Of a stretch of 64,000 nucleotides of DNA, positions 30,640 through 40,221 are shown piece after piece (the stretch's first letter is position 1; every line of letters begins with the position of its first letter). Location: contig NZ_JAIBHJ010000009.1 in NCBI RefSeq assembly GCF_021278025.1, forward strand, positions 1-64,000, in the 5' to 3' direction. This DNA comes from Motilimonas sp. E26. GTDB taxonomy: Bacteria; Pseudomonadota; Gammaproteobacteria; Enterobacterales; CBDFNC01. A program made the translations under genes and the position numbers. The notes beneath the pieces are model-generated. The model was not told the DNA's origin. It saw only the letters and a program-made list of their open reading frames with translations, and did no database searches.

Positions 30640-31656
30640 ATGAAAAAAATAATCTTTAACGGCCAGACCTATCCGCTCGATCCTAGTCATTCTGTATTGG
30701 ATAACCTGCTAGCTGCTGGGTTAAAGATCCCTCATTCTTGCAGAACGGGCATTTGCCAAAGCTGTATTCTCCAAAAAATATCTGGAGAAGTAGATAGTGA
30801 AGCTCGACAGGGTTTAAGAGAGGCGCTTGCAATGCAAGACTATTTTAAAACCTGTTGTGCATTTTGCGATACAGATATTGAAGTCACTTCTGGTAAGCGT
30901 GCAGATTTTCTCGGGCGAGCGGTGATAACGCAAAAACGTCTACTCAACAATAAGGTGTGTTTGTTAGAGATTGAGCCTGCCAATCCTATTTATTACCACG
31001 CAGGGCAGTTTTTGAATATTCGTCGTGATGACGGCGAAACACGCAGTTATTCCATTGCTAGCCTGCCTTCACGAGCAGGTGCATTGGAATTTCATATTGA
31101 ACGAATGAAAAACGGTACCCTTAGTAATTGGCTATTTGATGAAGCTCAAGTGGGCGACTGTTTGGAAATTCAAGGGCCTTATGGTCGTTCTTTTTATCGC
31201 ACTACCCCCAATAACATGAACATCTTACTGGTGGCCAATGATTGTGCTTTGGCTCCCGCTTTAGGTGTCATTAGAGATGCTCTTGATTCTGGCTTTAAGG
31301 GACAAGTGTACCTTTACCATGGCAGTCATAACCTTGATGGTCTGTATTTTCATGAGCAGTTAATGACCATGGATGAAGCGGTCGATAATTTTCATTATCG
31401 AGCCTGTATTGATGATCAGACTCGGGTTAGGGATGAGCTACCAGCAGGCTATTTTCAAGGTAATATGGCACAATTAGCTTTGTCGCGCTTTGCCCATTTA
31501 CAGGCGTTTAAGGTATTTTTGTTTGGTGAGCCGACAATGGTTCGAGCAACCAAAGAAGCAGTGATAACAGCTGGCGCGTTGATTGAAAATGTATTTATTG
31601 ATCCCTTTGATTATCGAGATTTGAGAAAAATTAAGCGGCCAACTAAGGCCGCATAA
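30640..31656 (+). CDS. Ferredoxin-reductase fusion (2Fe-2S + FAD + NAD domains)
   Basis: The 338-residue product fuses an N-terminal plant-type ferredoxin (Cys34, Cys39, Cys42 in CRTGICQSC, fourth ligand Cys72 or Cys73 in KTCCAFC) to a ferredoxin-reductase module with the flavin motif RSYSIASLPS, a LEIQGPYGRSF loop and a weak nucleotide site (LLVANDCALAPALGVIRDAL). The domain order resembles the reductases of phenol hydroxylase or CDP-6-deoxyglucoseen reductase. The nucleotide loop lacks the usual GGTG, so NAD(P)H binding may be altered. No oxygenase partner is adjacent. Confidence 0.85.
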   Translation: MKKIIFNGQTYPLDPSHSVLDNLLAAGLKIPHSCRTGICQSCILQKISGEVDSEARQGLREALAMQDYFKTCCAFCDTDIEVTSGKRADFLGRAVITQKRLLNNKVCLLEIEPANPIYYHAGQFLNIRRDDGETRSYSIASLPSRAGALEFHIERMKNGTLSNWLFDEAQVGDCLEIQGPYGRSFYRTTPNNMNILLVANDCALAPALGVIRDALDSGFKGQVYLYHGSHNLDGLYFHEQLMTMDEAVDNFHYRACIDDQTRVRDELPAGYFQGNMAQLALSRFAHLQAFKVFLFGEPTMVRATKEAVITAGALIENVFIDPFDYRDLRKIKRPTKAA

Positions 31657-31697
31657 TTTAGTTAAACCCTGTTGGGCTCATTGTTTAAGTGTTCCAC

Positions 31698-33023
31698 TTA
31701 GTAGCGAATAATATCTTGCATTGGGTCATAGTCGCTGTTACTTAGACTGCGGCTATTTGGATTAATGGCCGAGCAGTAGCCAATTAATGGCAAGGTGGTC
31801 GGCGAGCCTAAGCGATTGAAAAAATCTTCTACTTCTATTAAGTCAGTGCCACTGGCATTGGCTAGTGCTTTTTTCACTACGGCCAGTGCGCGTGGGCGCA
31901 CTTCACTTGCTGCAATACGATTGCGTTGACCCCAACCGATAATGTAATCATCACATTTAGGGTCGGTGATGTCAGGAACCTCTAAATACGCAACATCACG
32001 ATCAACATTAAAGTGTTTTTTCATCATGCTTTCTTCAAATAGCATGGCAAAATCTTCTTCGGTTTTGTAGTAGGCGTATTGGTCATTAGCCCCTTCTCGC
32101 TCAAGTAATGAACCGACCTCTGCTGCGGTGTAGGTTAATATTCTTGCTTGTTGGTCTTTATCTTTAGATTCTTCCCCACCGTAGAGATTGAGAGAGATTG
32201 CCTGCATATCGGAATTGGTTAGTTTATAGGTGCTAACAAATACTTGGTCACTCATTTGGGGAGTGTCGCGGTCATGATAAATTTCTGACAACTTTTTATC
32301 GGAGGGGGTCAAAGTAACCATAAAAGAGTCATGATAAATATCACGGGCATGGGCTAACTCATGAAATAATAATCCCGCAAACTCAGGTAGCGCCGCACCT
32401 AAACTACGCTCCGTTTTATCACTTAATGAGCCTGGCGCAGAGATAGTTGTATTGTTAAAAACAAAACGCTCGGTGGCTAAAAATTGGAATTTTTTCGCAT
32501 ATGCTGCGCGATAATCATCCTCTTTCTTAATAGTGGCTTTTTCGGCATTGGTTAACCATAAATAGTCTGGATCAAGATAGATAGCGCCTGAGTAAGGAGT
32601 AAAATAAGATGGACGAACATCAGAGCTAATTACAATGGCGCGCACACTTTGGAACAGTGGCATGATGGTATTAGGCATATTGTTATCCGTTAACATATCG
32701 CGAAAACGGTTAATCATCCAATCATCAGACACGACTAGGCGATTCATTATGTCATCAATCGTCGGATTGGGGTTCTCGTTATAAATAAACGACAGCTCGT
32801 TAAGGGAGCATGAGTCCGCGCGGGTTTGTGCTTTAACACACTTTACTAACGTGCTGGCATGGGGGCTACTGGATATCGCTACTTTTAATTCGGCCGTTGG
32901 CTCGATGGGGGTAGTTGGATTGCCGCCATCAACAGGCTTACCTGATAAATTAATCGGATCTCCGCCACCGCATGCTGTGAGAGAAAGCGCTGCAAATAAC
33001 AGCCCAAATTGATAAATTTTCAT
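31698..33023 (-). CDS. Putative lipoprotein with zinc-protease motif
   Basis: The 441-residue product has a lipoprotein signal (MKIYQFGLLFAALSLTAC, lipobox LTAC before GGG), so it is expected to be lipid-anchored in the envelope. At about residues 221-225 it carries HELAH inside FAGLLFHELAHARDIYHD, a gluzincin-like HExxH zinc motif, and a downstream Glu-rich segment (EEDFAMLFEESMMKKHFN) could give the third ligand. I do not recognise the family. I chose the ATG at 33023, with AGGT 10 bp upstream, over a GTG two codons earlier. It is a single gene. Confidence 0.72.
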   Translation of the reverse strand: MKIYQFGLLFAALSLTACGGGDPINLSGKPVDGGNPTTPIEPTAELKVAISSSPHASTLVKCVKAQTRADSCSLNELSFIYNENPNPTIDDIMNRLVVSDDWMINRFRDMLTDNNMPNTIMPLFQSVRAIVISSDVRPSYFTPYSGAIYLDPDYLWLTNAEKATIKKEDDYRAAYAKKFQFLATERFVFNNTTISAPGSLSDKTERSLGAALPEFAGLLFHELAHARDIYHDSFMVTLTPSDKKLSEIYHDRDTPQMSDQVFVSTYKLTNSDMQAISLNLYGGEESKDKDQQARILTYTAAEVGSLLEREGANDQYAYYKTEEDFAMLFEESMMKKHFNVDRDVAYLEVPDITDPKCDDYIIGWGQRNRIAASEVRPRALAVVKKALANASGTDLIEVEDFFNRLGSPTTLPLIGYCSAINPNSRSLSNSDYDPMQDIIRY

Positions 33024-33147
33024 TGCCACGGATACCTGTGAATAATAAATAAAATTAACGTCATATTTTCAGGGTATTTGGCTCTCTGTCAACCAGTGGA
33101 AAGTGTTTTGATGAGGTAGAACAAGTTTCAGCAGTTTAGATAATAAA

Positions 33148-33174
33148 AAGCTCCGTCAGCGTGACGAAGCTTTG
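33148..33174. terminator. Terminator between the flavoprotein reductase and the lipoprotein gene
   Basis: AAAGCT(C)CGTCA, loop GCG, TGACG(A)AGCTTT. On the minus strand the stem is followed by TTATTATC after a T-run, so it ends the transcript of the gene at 33320-34768. Confidence 0.75.
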
Positions 33175-33186
33175 TGTAGCAATAAC

Positions 33187-33315
33187 TATATCCAAACTAC
33201 TTGGAGTTGCAGGTAGGCGGCAAGTGAGCAACTCCCATGAGCATAGATAAACTATGTGATTGAGGTGAACGAGCTTAGCCAACTCCGTTGCAGCTTCAAG
33301 TAGCAAGGGTATATA
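33187..33315. repeat. 129-bp palindromic intergenic repeat
   Basis: Ends TATATCCAAACTACTTGGAG (from 33187) and, read in reverse complement from 33315, TATATACCCTTGCTACTTGA are imperfect inverted repeats. The arms continue with GGCGGCAAGTGAG and a central GAGCATAGATAAACTATG. It resembles dispersed palindromic repeats of Vibrionales/Alteromonadales and is not related to the 14079 family. It carries no gene. Confidence 0.7.
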
Positions 33316-33319
33316 CGGG

Positions 33320-34768
33320 CTAACAGCCTGGGCCACATTCCATACACATTTGCGTCATTTCTGGTCCCAAATGTAATTTCGAGTTGAGGTCACGTAATGC
33401 CGTTCTTACGCCTTCTTCTATTACTGGGTGGTAGAAAGGCATATCGAGCATTTGTGCCACGGTCATTTTATTTTGATGAGCCCAAGCCAGTAGGTGTGCT
33501 AAATGTTCGGCATTAGGTCCGGTCATTTCCGCTCCTAAAAAACGCCCTGTACCGTTTTCGCCGTACACTTTTAATAGGCCTTTGTTTATTAACATCACGC
33601 GGCTACGGCCTTGGTTTTCAAAGCTCACTTCACCTGTGGTAAAGCAGCCACAACTGCCAAGGCGCTTTTCAATCTCACGGTAGCTTTCACCGACCATAGC
33701 AATTTGTGGGTCACTAAACACGGCAGCAATTGGCGTGCGACGAAGGCCGGCGCGAATATCTGGAAAAACACCGGCATTGTGGCCAGCAATTTTGCCTTGA
33801 TCGGCGGCTTCATGTAGCAATGGAATTTGATTGCTGGAATCGCCTGCGATAAAAATGTTCGGTATCGAGGTTTGCATGGTGTATTTATCAGCAAGCGGCA
33901 CGCCTTTTTCATCTAGTTGAATGTCGAGCTGATCCAGGCCTATTTTATCTACATTAGGGCGACGGCCCGTGGCTGCAACTAGGTAATCCACTAAGGTTTC
34001 TTGCTCGACCCCTTGCTTATCTGTGTATTTAATATAAACCTTGTCGCCTTCACGCTGCACTGTTGAAACGTTAGCATCAGCATCTAAGTAGAACTCATCG
34101 GCAAAGGTTTTATAGGCGTAAGCCATCACATCGGGATCGGTTAATGGGCCCACTTGGCCACCAACACCAAACATGATCACTTTCACGCCTAAGCGATGTA
34201 ATGCTTGGCCTAGCTCTAAGCCAATCACACCTGGACCAAACACGGCCACCGACTCAGGTAAATCGTCCCAATTGAATACGTCATCATTTACCACCAAACG
34301 ATCGCCCAAATCATTCCAAGGGGCCGGCCAGCTAGGGCGAGAGCCTGTTGCGATAACAATGCGTTTTGCTTTAATTTGTAAGTCATCACCTACTTGTAAG
34401 GTGTTTTCGTCGACAAACTTAGCGTAACCTTGAATTTTATCTGACTCGGGAATGCTATCAACGGATTCCAGTACAAAGCCAACAAAGCGGTCGCGTTCAT
34501 CGCGTACACGTTTCATTACTTCTTTACCGTTAATATTTGGCTTGCCTAAGTGAACACCAAAAGCGGCAGATTTTTCATATTGATGGGCATTTTCTGCTGC
34601 GGCAATCAATAGTTTACTTGGCATGCAGCCTACCCGCGCACAGGTTGTACCAAATGGACCGCCTTCAATAATGGCTACTGAATCTGTTGACTCTTTGGCT
34701 GAACGATAGGCTGCTAAACCTGCTGTGCCACCACCGATTATAGCTACATCTAACTGTTTAATTTTCAT
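33320..34768 (-). CDS. Dihydrolipoamide dehydrogenase-like flavoprotein with cysteine tail
   Basis: FAD/NAD-dependent disulfide reductase. The 482-residue product has the FAD motif DVAIIGGGTAGLAAYRSA, redox disulfide Cys43-Cys48 (TTCARVGCMPSK), NAD-binding GPGVIGLELGQALHRLG, the second FAD motif FIAGDSS and the dimer-interface His in FYHPVIEEGVRTAL. Its C-terminus ends MCMECGPGC, adding cysteines 475, 478 and 482 that lipoamide dehydrogenases lack. It lies just downstream of the peroxiredoxin-glutaredoxin gene, the same pairing I recall in Vibrio, so it is more likely a reductase for thiol or peroxide metabolism than a 2-oxoacid dehydrogenase subunit. Confidence 0.85.
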   Translation of the reverse strand: MKIKQLDVAIIGGGTAGLAAYRSAKESTDSVAIIEGGPFGTTCARVGCMPSKLLIAAAENAHQYEKSAAFGVHLGKPNINGKEVMKRVRDERDRFVGFVLESVDSIPESDKIQGYAKFVDENTLQVGDDLQIKAKRIVIATGSRPSWPAPWNDLGDRLVVNDDVFNWDDLPESVAVFGPGVIGLELGQALHRLGVKVIMFGVGGQVGPLTDPDVMAYAYKTFADEFYLDADANVSTVQREGDKVYIKYTDKQGVEQETLVDYLVAATGRRPNVDKIGLDQLDIQLDEKGVPLADKYTMQTSIPNIFIAGDSSNQIPLLHEAADQGKIAGHNAGVFPDIRAGLRRTPIAAVFSDPQIAMVGESYREIEKRLGSCGCFTTGEVSFENQGRSRVMLINKGLLKVYGENGTGRFLGAEMTGPNAEHLAHLLAWAHQNKMTVAQMLDMPFYHPVIEEGVRTALRDLNSKLHLGPEMTQMCMECGPGC

Positions 34769-34878
34769 AACAACCTCATAAGTGGAATTTGTTTGCCTGA
34801 ATTCACTGCCGATTAAATAAAATCAGGGAAAAAAGCTAGATTAGTAAAGGGCGGGTTTACCGCCCTAAGTGTTGCTGA

Positions 34879-35607
34879 TTAAGCGAAGTAAGTCGCTAGC
34901 TCATCACTCCCACCTATGTGTTTACCCGCGATAAACACTTGTGGCACTGTGGTGCGGCCACTGATGGCTTTTAGGGTGATGCTGCTAGCATCTTTACCCA
35001 ATACAATCTCTTCAAATACTAAGCCTTTTTCTTTTAATAGTGCCTTAGCCTTAGCACAGAAAGGACAACCTGGCTTAGTGATAACGCTGATGGCTTCTGG
35101 CGCTTTGGCATCGGCATTAATGTAGTTCAGCATAGTATCAGCGTCTGACACCTTGAACGGGTCGCCAGGCTCATTTGGCTCGATAAACATTTTGTCGATG
35201 ATGCCGTCTTTAACCAGCATCGAGTAACGCCAGCTGCGCTTACCGAAGCCAAGGTCATCTTTATCAACAAGCATGCCCATGCCAGCGCTGAATTCACCGT
35301 TGCCGTCTGGAATAACACGGATGTTTTCAGCCTCTTGGTCGGCTAACCATGCGTTCATGACGAATGTGTCGTTAACGCTAATACATACGATTTCGTCAAC
35401 GCCATTTTCTTTTAATACGCCCGCTAGCTCGTTGTAGCGTGGTAAATGCGTTGATGAACAAGTTGGCGTAAATGCACCTGGTAGTGCGAACACTGCCACT
35501 GTTTTGCCTTTGAAAATTTCGTCAGTAGTTACGTCAACCCAAGCATCGTTAGCACGAGTATGAAATGTAACTTGAGGTACTGATTGGCCTTCTTTATTGT
35601 CTAACAT
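34879..35607 (-). CDS. Hybrid peroxiredoxin-glutaredoxin (hyPrx5/PGdx)
   Basis: A peroxidase that reduces hydroperoxides using its own glutaredoxin domain. The 242-residue product has a Prx5-type domain (about residues 4-160; peroxidatic Cys50 in [16 protein letters not shown]) and a C-terminal glutaredoxin domain (about 170-242) with CPFC (Cys181, Cys184) and the [18 protein letters not shown] glutathione site. Length and fusion match the Haemophilus and Vibrio hybrid enzymes. It precedes the flavoprotein reductase gene by about 110 bp. Possible OxyR half-sites lie upstream. Confidence 0.95.
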   Translation of the reverse strand: MLDNKEGQSVPQVTFHTRANDAWVDVTTDEIFKGKTVAVFALPGAFTPTCSSTHLPRYNELAGVLKENGVDEIVCISVNDTFVMNAWLADQEAENIRVIPDGNGEFSAGMGMLVDKDDLGFGKRSWRYSMLVKDGIIDKMFIEPNEPGDPFKVSDADTMLNYINADAKAPEAISVITKPGCPFCAKAKALLKEKGLVFEEIVLGKDASSITLKAISGRTTVPQVFIAGKHIGGSDELATYFA

Positions 35608-35652
35608 ATTGTGTTCCTTGTATTTCGTAAAAGGTTTGTCGTTTTGATGAAG

Positions 35653-35720
35653 CTATTATGGATAATAGTTTGGTATTTGAGAAATGGTTTAGAACAATGG
35701 GTTTAATAGCTATTGGCTAT
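35653..35720. promoter_or_regulatory. Possible OxyR half-sites upstream of the hybrid peroxiredoxin
   Basis: ATAG-N7-CTAT at 35706-35720 matches half of the OxyR ATAG-N7-CTAT pattern. CTAT-N8-ATAG at 35653-35668 is a nearby palindrome with one base too many. Spacing between the two is not canonical, so this is only a hint of peroxide control. Confidence 0.3.
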
Positions 35721-35747
35721 TAACTTTAATTTTTCGATAGTTTTGTT

Positions 35748-38700
35748 TTATTGTTTGGCCAGTAGGACGCAATTACGATTGTGGCCCTTGGCTTGATAAA
35801 GGGCGTCATCGGCTTGTTGGTAAATAGTTTCTTGGTCAATATCTTGATCAAAATGAACAATATTTACTCCGACGGAGATAGTAATAATATCGTAAGGTTG
35901 GTTACGAACATGGGTAATTTGCAATGCTTCAACAGATTCCTTTAGGCGATAGGCAATGTCGGATATGTCGCTATCGAGAACGGCTCCAGAAACAATCACG
36001 GCAAACTCTTCGCCGCCAAGGCGAAAAACATAATCACAGGCACGGTGAAGATTGCTTTTTAGTGCTTTCGCCAAGTCGATCAATACTTGATCTCCTTTCG
36101 GGTGGCCATAAGTGTCATTAAAGGCTTTGAAATTATCAACATCGATGATCATAAATCCAAACAGCTTATTATCTCGCTTAGCTCTGGCTAACTCCTTTGG
36201 AAAAATCTCATTGAAATGACGGCGGTTAAATAAACCTGTGAGTTCATCAATGCGAGTGATGTTTTCAATGCGTTTTTTGTCAGTAATGTCTTGCTGGATA
36301 ACACTGAAACCGATCACTTGATGACCTCGTTTGAGTGGTGAGAGAAAGGTTTGGGTAGTGAGCTTTTGATTATTCTTATAACGGTAGCTGAATTCACCTT
36401 GCCAATGTTGCTGCTGCTGTATGGCGTTAAAAAAGCTGTCTTCTGTTTCTTCTGAATTGATGTTGTCGTATAACAACCTGAAGTCACTGTTTAACAGTTT
36501 ATATTTGGCGATACCTATGGTTTGGCAAAAGGCATCGCTGACATCAATAATATTTTGATTGGTATCAATTTTTAAATTGAGTACATGGTGGTCAATGATA
36601 TCCAAGTAGTTGTTTATTTTTCTGTTTAAGGCGCTTAGCTTGCGGTTCCAGTAGATGAATAAGCTCAGTAAAGCGAATAATGAGAGTGCAATAGGCCACA
36701 GCTTGCGATAGTCGCCTTCATATAGGTATTTAATATTAATCCATCGATTAAATATTTCGTCGTGCTCAGTGGGTTTGATATCGCGAGTTGCGATATCAAA
36801 TATCTCGCGCAGCAGTGGTTCATCATTACGGGTGGCGACGCCAATAGACCACTCTAAGCCTGTGGCTCCGTTGATCTTTACATTACTGATTTTACCTTGT
36901 TGAATTACATGGCTTACCGAGGCCACAGTATCCAAGAAAGCGAAAAGTTCGCCACTGGAGACCATCTCAATGCCTTTCTCCACATTACGGACCTCAACAA
37001 TGTTAGCCCTAGGGTACTTTTCTTTTACTAACTCAATAAGCGAGTAACCAGCAACAACCCCAATTGGCTCCCCCTCTATCTGCCCTAGGTTACCAATAAA
37101 GTAGGGCAGCTCACGGGTTACCACCACTACTGGTAGCTTCATAAACGCTTCGCCAAAATCTAAGTATTTAACTCTACTTGGTGTTTTAGCGGCAGCTGAA
37201 ATGATGTCACATTCTCGTTGTCTTGCTTTGGCTAATGTTTGCGTCCAGTTGCGCGAGGGTATCAACTTAAATTGCTTGCCAAGCTTTGCTTCATAAAGCT
37301 TGATAGTATCAGCCACGATACCTTGATGTTGTTGCTGTTGATCTATCCATTCAAAGGGAGCCCAGTCTGGGTCAACACACATGGTAATCCAAGGCTTATG
37401 GCTTAGATAAGCTTGCTGCTCTAAGGTAAATAGCTCGTTATTAAACTCAATATCTAAACCCGCTTTTAAGCTGTTCTCAATCAGCTGCGAGTTGTGTTGC
37501 GCATCATTGGTACTAAGCCACTGTTTACGTAGGGCTATGTGTTCCTCTGGTGCTATATTGATTAGCGCTTTGTTTATAATGCTCGTTAGTATAGGGTCTT
37601 TGTGGCCAATACCGACGCTGAAGTGGTTATTGAATGGAGTAAAGCCGTGCAAGCGTAAGTTTGCTAAACCTTGCGCTTGGATGTGATACAGGCTAACAAA
37701 CAACGTGCCTAAAGTAGCATCTACTTCGCCAGTAGCGGCTGCTACCAATCCTGCGCTCACATCTTTATAGCGTTTTATGTTTATTTCGGGGTAACTTCTG
37801 GTGATTTCTGCCTCATCCGAGTAGCCTTCAACGAGTGCCAATGTTTTACCATTGAGCTGCTCTAAGGTGAAATAGGGGGCATCACTTTGGCTAATGATAG
37901 CAACGGGGGAGCTAAGAAATGGCTGGCTAAAATTAAGGTAGTGCTGGCGTTGTGGGGTATTAATAATACCTGAAATAAGGTCGCAATTGCCTGCTTGAGC
38001 TTCATCAAGTGTTGCTTGCCAGCTATCTGTTGGTTTAAGAAGGATATCCAGCTTTAAGCGTTTACTGATCAATTGAATATAGTCGGCAAAAAGTCCCTGA
38101 TGTCGGCCTTGCTCATCAATTTTATCGTAGGGCATCCAGTCGGGATCTGCACATAACGAAAGAATACCTAATGTGCTTAAATAGTCTTGCTCTACTTGGG
38201 TTAAATTAAGGGCGTTTGCTTGGGATAGCTTATCGAATTCACCGAGCCATTTTTTTCTTAACGCGATCAGTTCACTTTCTTTTATCTCGGCCATCGCTTT
38301 ATTGATGATGCTATGGAGTAACGGCCAATCTTTACGCACCCCTATGTGTAGGGTCTCGGCTTTACCTTCAGAAACATCAACGCTGCCCGCGACAACTAAG
38401 CTTGCCAGTAAATGCTTTTCGATTAGGTAGTTGACCGTGGCTAAATTATCAATGTATGCATCAGCTTTATTGGTAGCCACTGCGCGTAAAGCTTCCACCG
38501 GAGAGGCGACGTTAAGCAGCTTAATATTCGGGTAGTGTTTAGCAATAAATTTAGTGGAGTAATAGCCCGAAATAACCGCTAAGGTTCTATCTTGTAGTGC
38601 GGCTAAATGAGATAGATGAGCGTTATTTGGGGAGGTAACAATGACGGAATGAAGCTCAAAATAAGGCTTGCTGAACAATAAAAAATCTTGCCGCTCAGGT

Positions 38701-39110
38701 AAATCGGCCACCACATGCATTAAATCGATTTCTTTCGCTTTGGCTTGTTCCAGTAATTGAAACCAGCTATAACCATTAACGTAGTCGAACTTAGCTCCAA
38801 TTTTATCGGCGATGATATCTAGATAATCAATGGAATAGCCTGCCGGGGTTTGATTATCCACAAAATCTAAAGGGGGCCAGTCGGTTTCGTTCGACACTCG
38901 GATCACTGGGTGTTCGGTCAGAAATGCTTCTTCTTCAGGTGTCAGTTTTAAATCATTAGCATAGCTAGCCGAGCTGCTAATAAAGCAACAAACTAGCAAG
39001 GTGAATTGAGTGAACCTGACTAAGTAAAACAATAAATAAGCACCTAAAAGGTAAAGTAAAAATAAACCGCGCTGATTATTCAATATACACACAATAATTG
39101 ATATAGACAA
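35748..39110 (-). CDS. Diguanylate cyclase with three periplasmic solute-binding sensor domains
   Basis: The 1120-residue product has an N-terminal hydrophobic leader, three tandem SBP_bac_3-type domains (about residues 60-310, 315-560 and 580-815; each with a CxDPDWxPFD-like or TDWPPLDF start), one membrane segment (about 822-842), a PAS-like domain and a C-terminal GGDEF domain. The catalytic GGEEF is intact, and an RxxD I-site (RACD) lies five residues before it, so c-di-GMP synthesis with product inhibition is expected. Amino-acid-like ligands are likely for the sensor domains, but none can be named. It is a single gene, divergent from epd. Confidence 0.9.
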   Translation of the reverse strand: MSISIIVCILNNQRGLFLLYLLGAYLLFYLVRFTQFTLLVCCFISSSASYANDLKLTPEEEAFLTEHPVIRVSNETDWPPLDFVDNQTPAGYSIDYLDIIADKIGAKFDYVNGYSWFQLLEQAKAKEIDLMHVVADLPERQDFLLFSKPYFELHSVIVTSPNNAHLSHLAALQDRTLAVISGYYSTKFIAKHYPNIKLLNVASPVEALRAVATNKADAYIDNLATVNYLIEKHLLASLVVAGSVDVSEGKAETLHIGVRKDWPLLHSIINKAMAEIKESELIALRKKWLGEFDKLSQANALNLTQVEQDYLSTLGILSLCADPDWMPYDKIDEQGRHQGLFADYIQLISKRLKLDILLKPTDSWQATLDEAQAGNCDLISGIINTPQRQHYLNFSQPFLSSPVAIISQSDAPYFTLEQLNGKTLALVEGYSDEAEITRSYPEINIKRYKDVSAGLVAAATGEVDATLGTLFVSLYHIQAQGLANLRLHGFTPFNNHFSVGIGHKDPILTSIINKALINIAPEEHIALRKQWLSTNDAQHNSQLIENSLKAGLDIEFNNELFTLEQQAYLSHKPWITMCVDPDWAPFEWIDQQQQHQGIVADTIKLYEAKLGKQFKLIPSRNWTQTLAKARQRECDIISAAAKTPSRVKYLDFGEAFMKLPVVVVTRELPYFIGNLGQIEGEPIGVVAGYSLIELVKEKYPRANIVEVRNVEKGIEMVSSGELFAFLDTVASVSHVIQQGKISNVKINGATGLEWSIGVATRNDEPLLREIFDIATRDIKPTEHDEIFNRWINIKYLYEGDYRKLWPIALSLFALLSLFIYWNRKLSALNRKINNYLDIIDHHVLNLKIDTNQNIIDVSDAFCQTIGIAKYKLLNSDFRLLYDNINSEETEDSFFNAIQQQQHWQGEFSYRYKNNQKLTTQTFLSPLKRGHQVIGFSVIQQDITDKKRIENITRIDELTGLFNRRHFNEIFPKELARAKRDNKLFGFMIIDVDNFKAFNDTYGHPKGDQVLIDLAKALKSNLHRACDYVFRLGGEEFAVIVSGAVLDSDISDIAYRLKESVEALQITHVRNQPYDIITISVGVNIVHFDQDIDQETIYQQADDALYQAKGHNRNCVLLAKQ

Positions 39111-39186
39111 AGTTCACACTTTATTGTGACAAGTAGATTAAGTAAGGTGTGCTGGCGAGTTGCGTTTGATTAGTTAAGGTAGGGGA

Positions 39187-40221
39187 ATGTTAAAAATAGC
39201 GATAAATGGTTTTGGCCGTATTGGACGTAGTGTATTAAGGGCGTTATATGAAAATAATTATACCCAGCAAGTTCAAATCGTCGCGATAAATGAATTGGCT
39301 ACACCAGCAGCGATGGCTCATTTGCTGCAATATGACTCCAGCCATGGCCGTTTTGAGCAGTCAGTCGACTTTGATCAACAACATCTTTATGTTGCAGAAC
39401 ATTCGATAGCTATCTTTCATCAAGCCGATATTCAGCTACTACCATGGCACGATTTAGACGTTGATATTGTGCTCGATTGTACTGGTAAATTTGGCAGCCG
39501 CGCCGATGGTTTAGCGCACATTCATGCGGGGGCAGGCAAGGTGTTATTTTCACATCCTGGGGCGGCAGACTTAGATCACACCATTATTTATGGCGTGAAT
39601 CATCAAAGCTTAACCCAAGCCGACCGCATCGTGTCTAATGGCTCGTGTACCACAAACTGTATTGTGCCAGTGATCAATTTACTGCATCAAGCCTTTGGCA
39701 TTGAGTCAGGCACTATCACTACTATTCATTCGGCAATGAACGACCAGCAAGTAATTGATGCTTACCACTCTGATTTGCGTCTCGCACGTGCTGCCAGTAG
39801 TTCAATTATTCCTGTTAATACCAAGCTAGCTAGGGGAATTGAGCGTATTCTGCCTGAGTTTGCCGATAAATTTGAAGCGATTGCAGTGCGGGTGCCTACT
39901 ATAAATGTCACCGCGATGGATCTGAGTGTTAGCTTAAAAACACAAGTAGACGTTAACGCGGTAAATCAGCTGTTGCAGCAGCAAACCAGCTCGTTTTATA
40001 AAGGTATTGTTGATTATAGCGAAGCTGAGCTGGTCTCCGTTGACTTTAATCATGACTCTCACAGTGCCATTATTGATGGCACTCAAACTCGCGTAAGTAA
40101 CGGTAATTTATTGAAAACATTGGTTTGGTGTGACAATGAATGGGGCTTTGCAAATCGTATGCTAGACACCGCGCTGGCGATGCACTTTTCGCCATTGAGT
40201 GTAAATGAAACCATAGTTTGA
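39187..40221 (+). CDS. epd: D-erythrose-4-phosphate dehydrogenase
   Basis: Oxidises erythrose-4-phosphate to 4-phosphoerythronate in pyridoxal phosphate synthesis. The 344-residue product has the NAD fold start [20 protein letters not shown], the E4PDH-specific INELA (GAPDH has ND there), catalytic Cys in [15 protein letters not shown], and [20 protein letters not shown] like E. coli Epd. In most gammaproteobacteria epd is followed by pgk and fbaA. Here it is followed by a 455-bp gap and an accessory block, so the operon is broken or this is a detached copy. Confidence 0.94.
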   Translation: MLKIAINGFGRIGRSVLRALYENNYTQQVQIVAINELATPAAMAHLLQYDSSHGRFEQSVDFDQQHLYVAEHSIAIFHQADIQLLPWHDLDVDIVLDCTGKFGSRADGLAHIHAGAGKVLFSHPGAADLDHTIIYGVNHQSLTQADRIVSNGSCTTNCIVPVINLLHQAFGIESGTITTIHSAMNDQQVIDAYHSDLRLARAASSSIIPVNTKLARGIERILPEFADKFEAIAVRVPTINVTAMDLSVSLKTQVDVNAVNQLLQQQTSSFYKGIVDYSEAELVSVDFNHDSHSAIIDGTQTRVSNGNLLKTLVWCDNEWGFANRMLDTALAMHFSPLSVNETIV

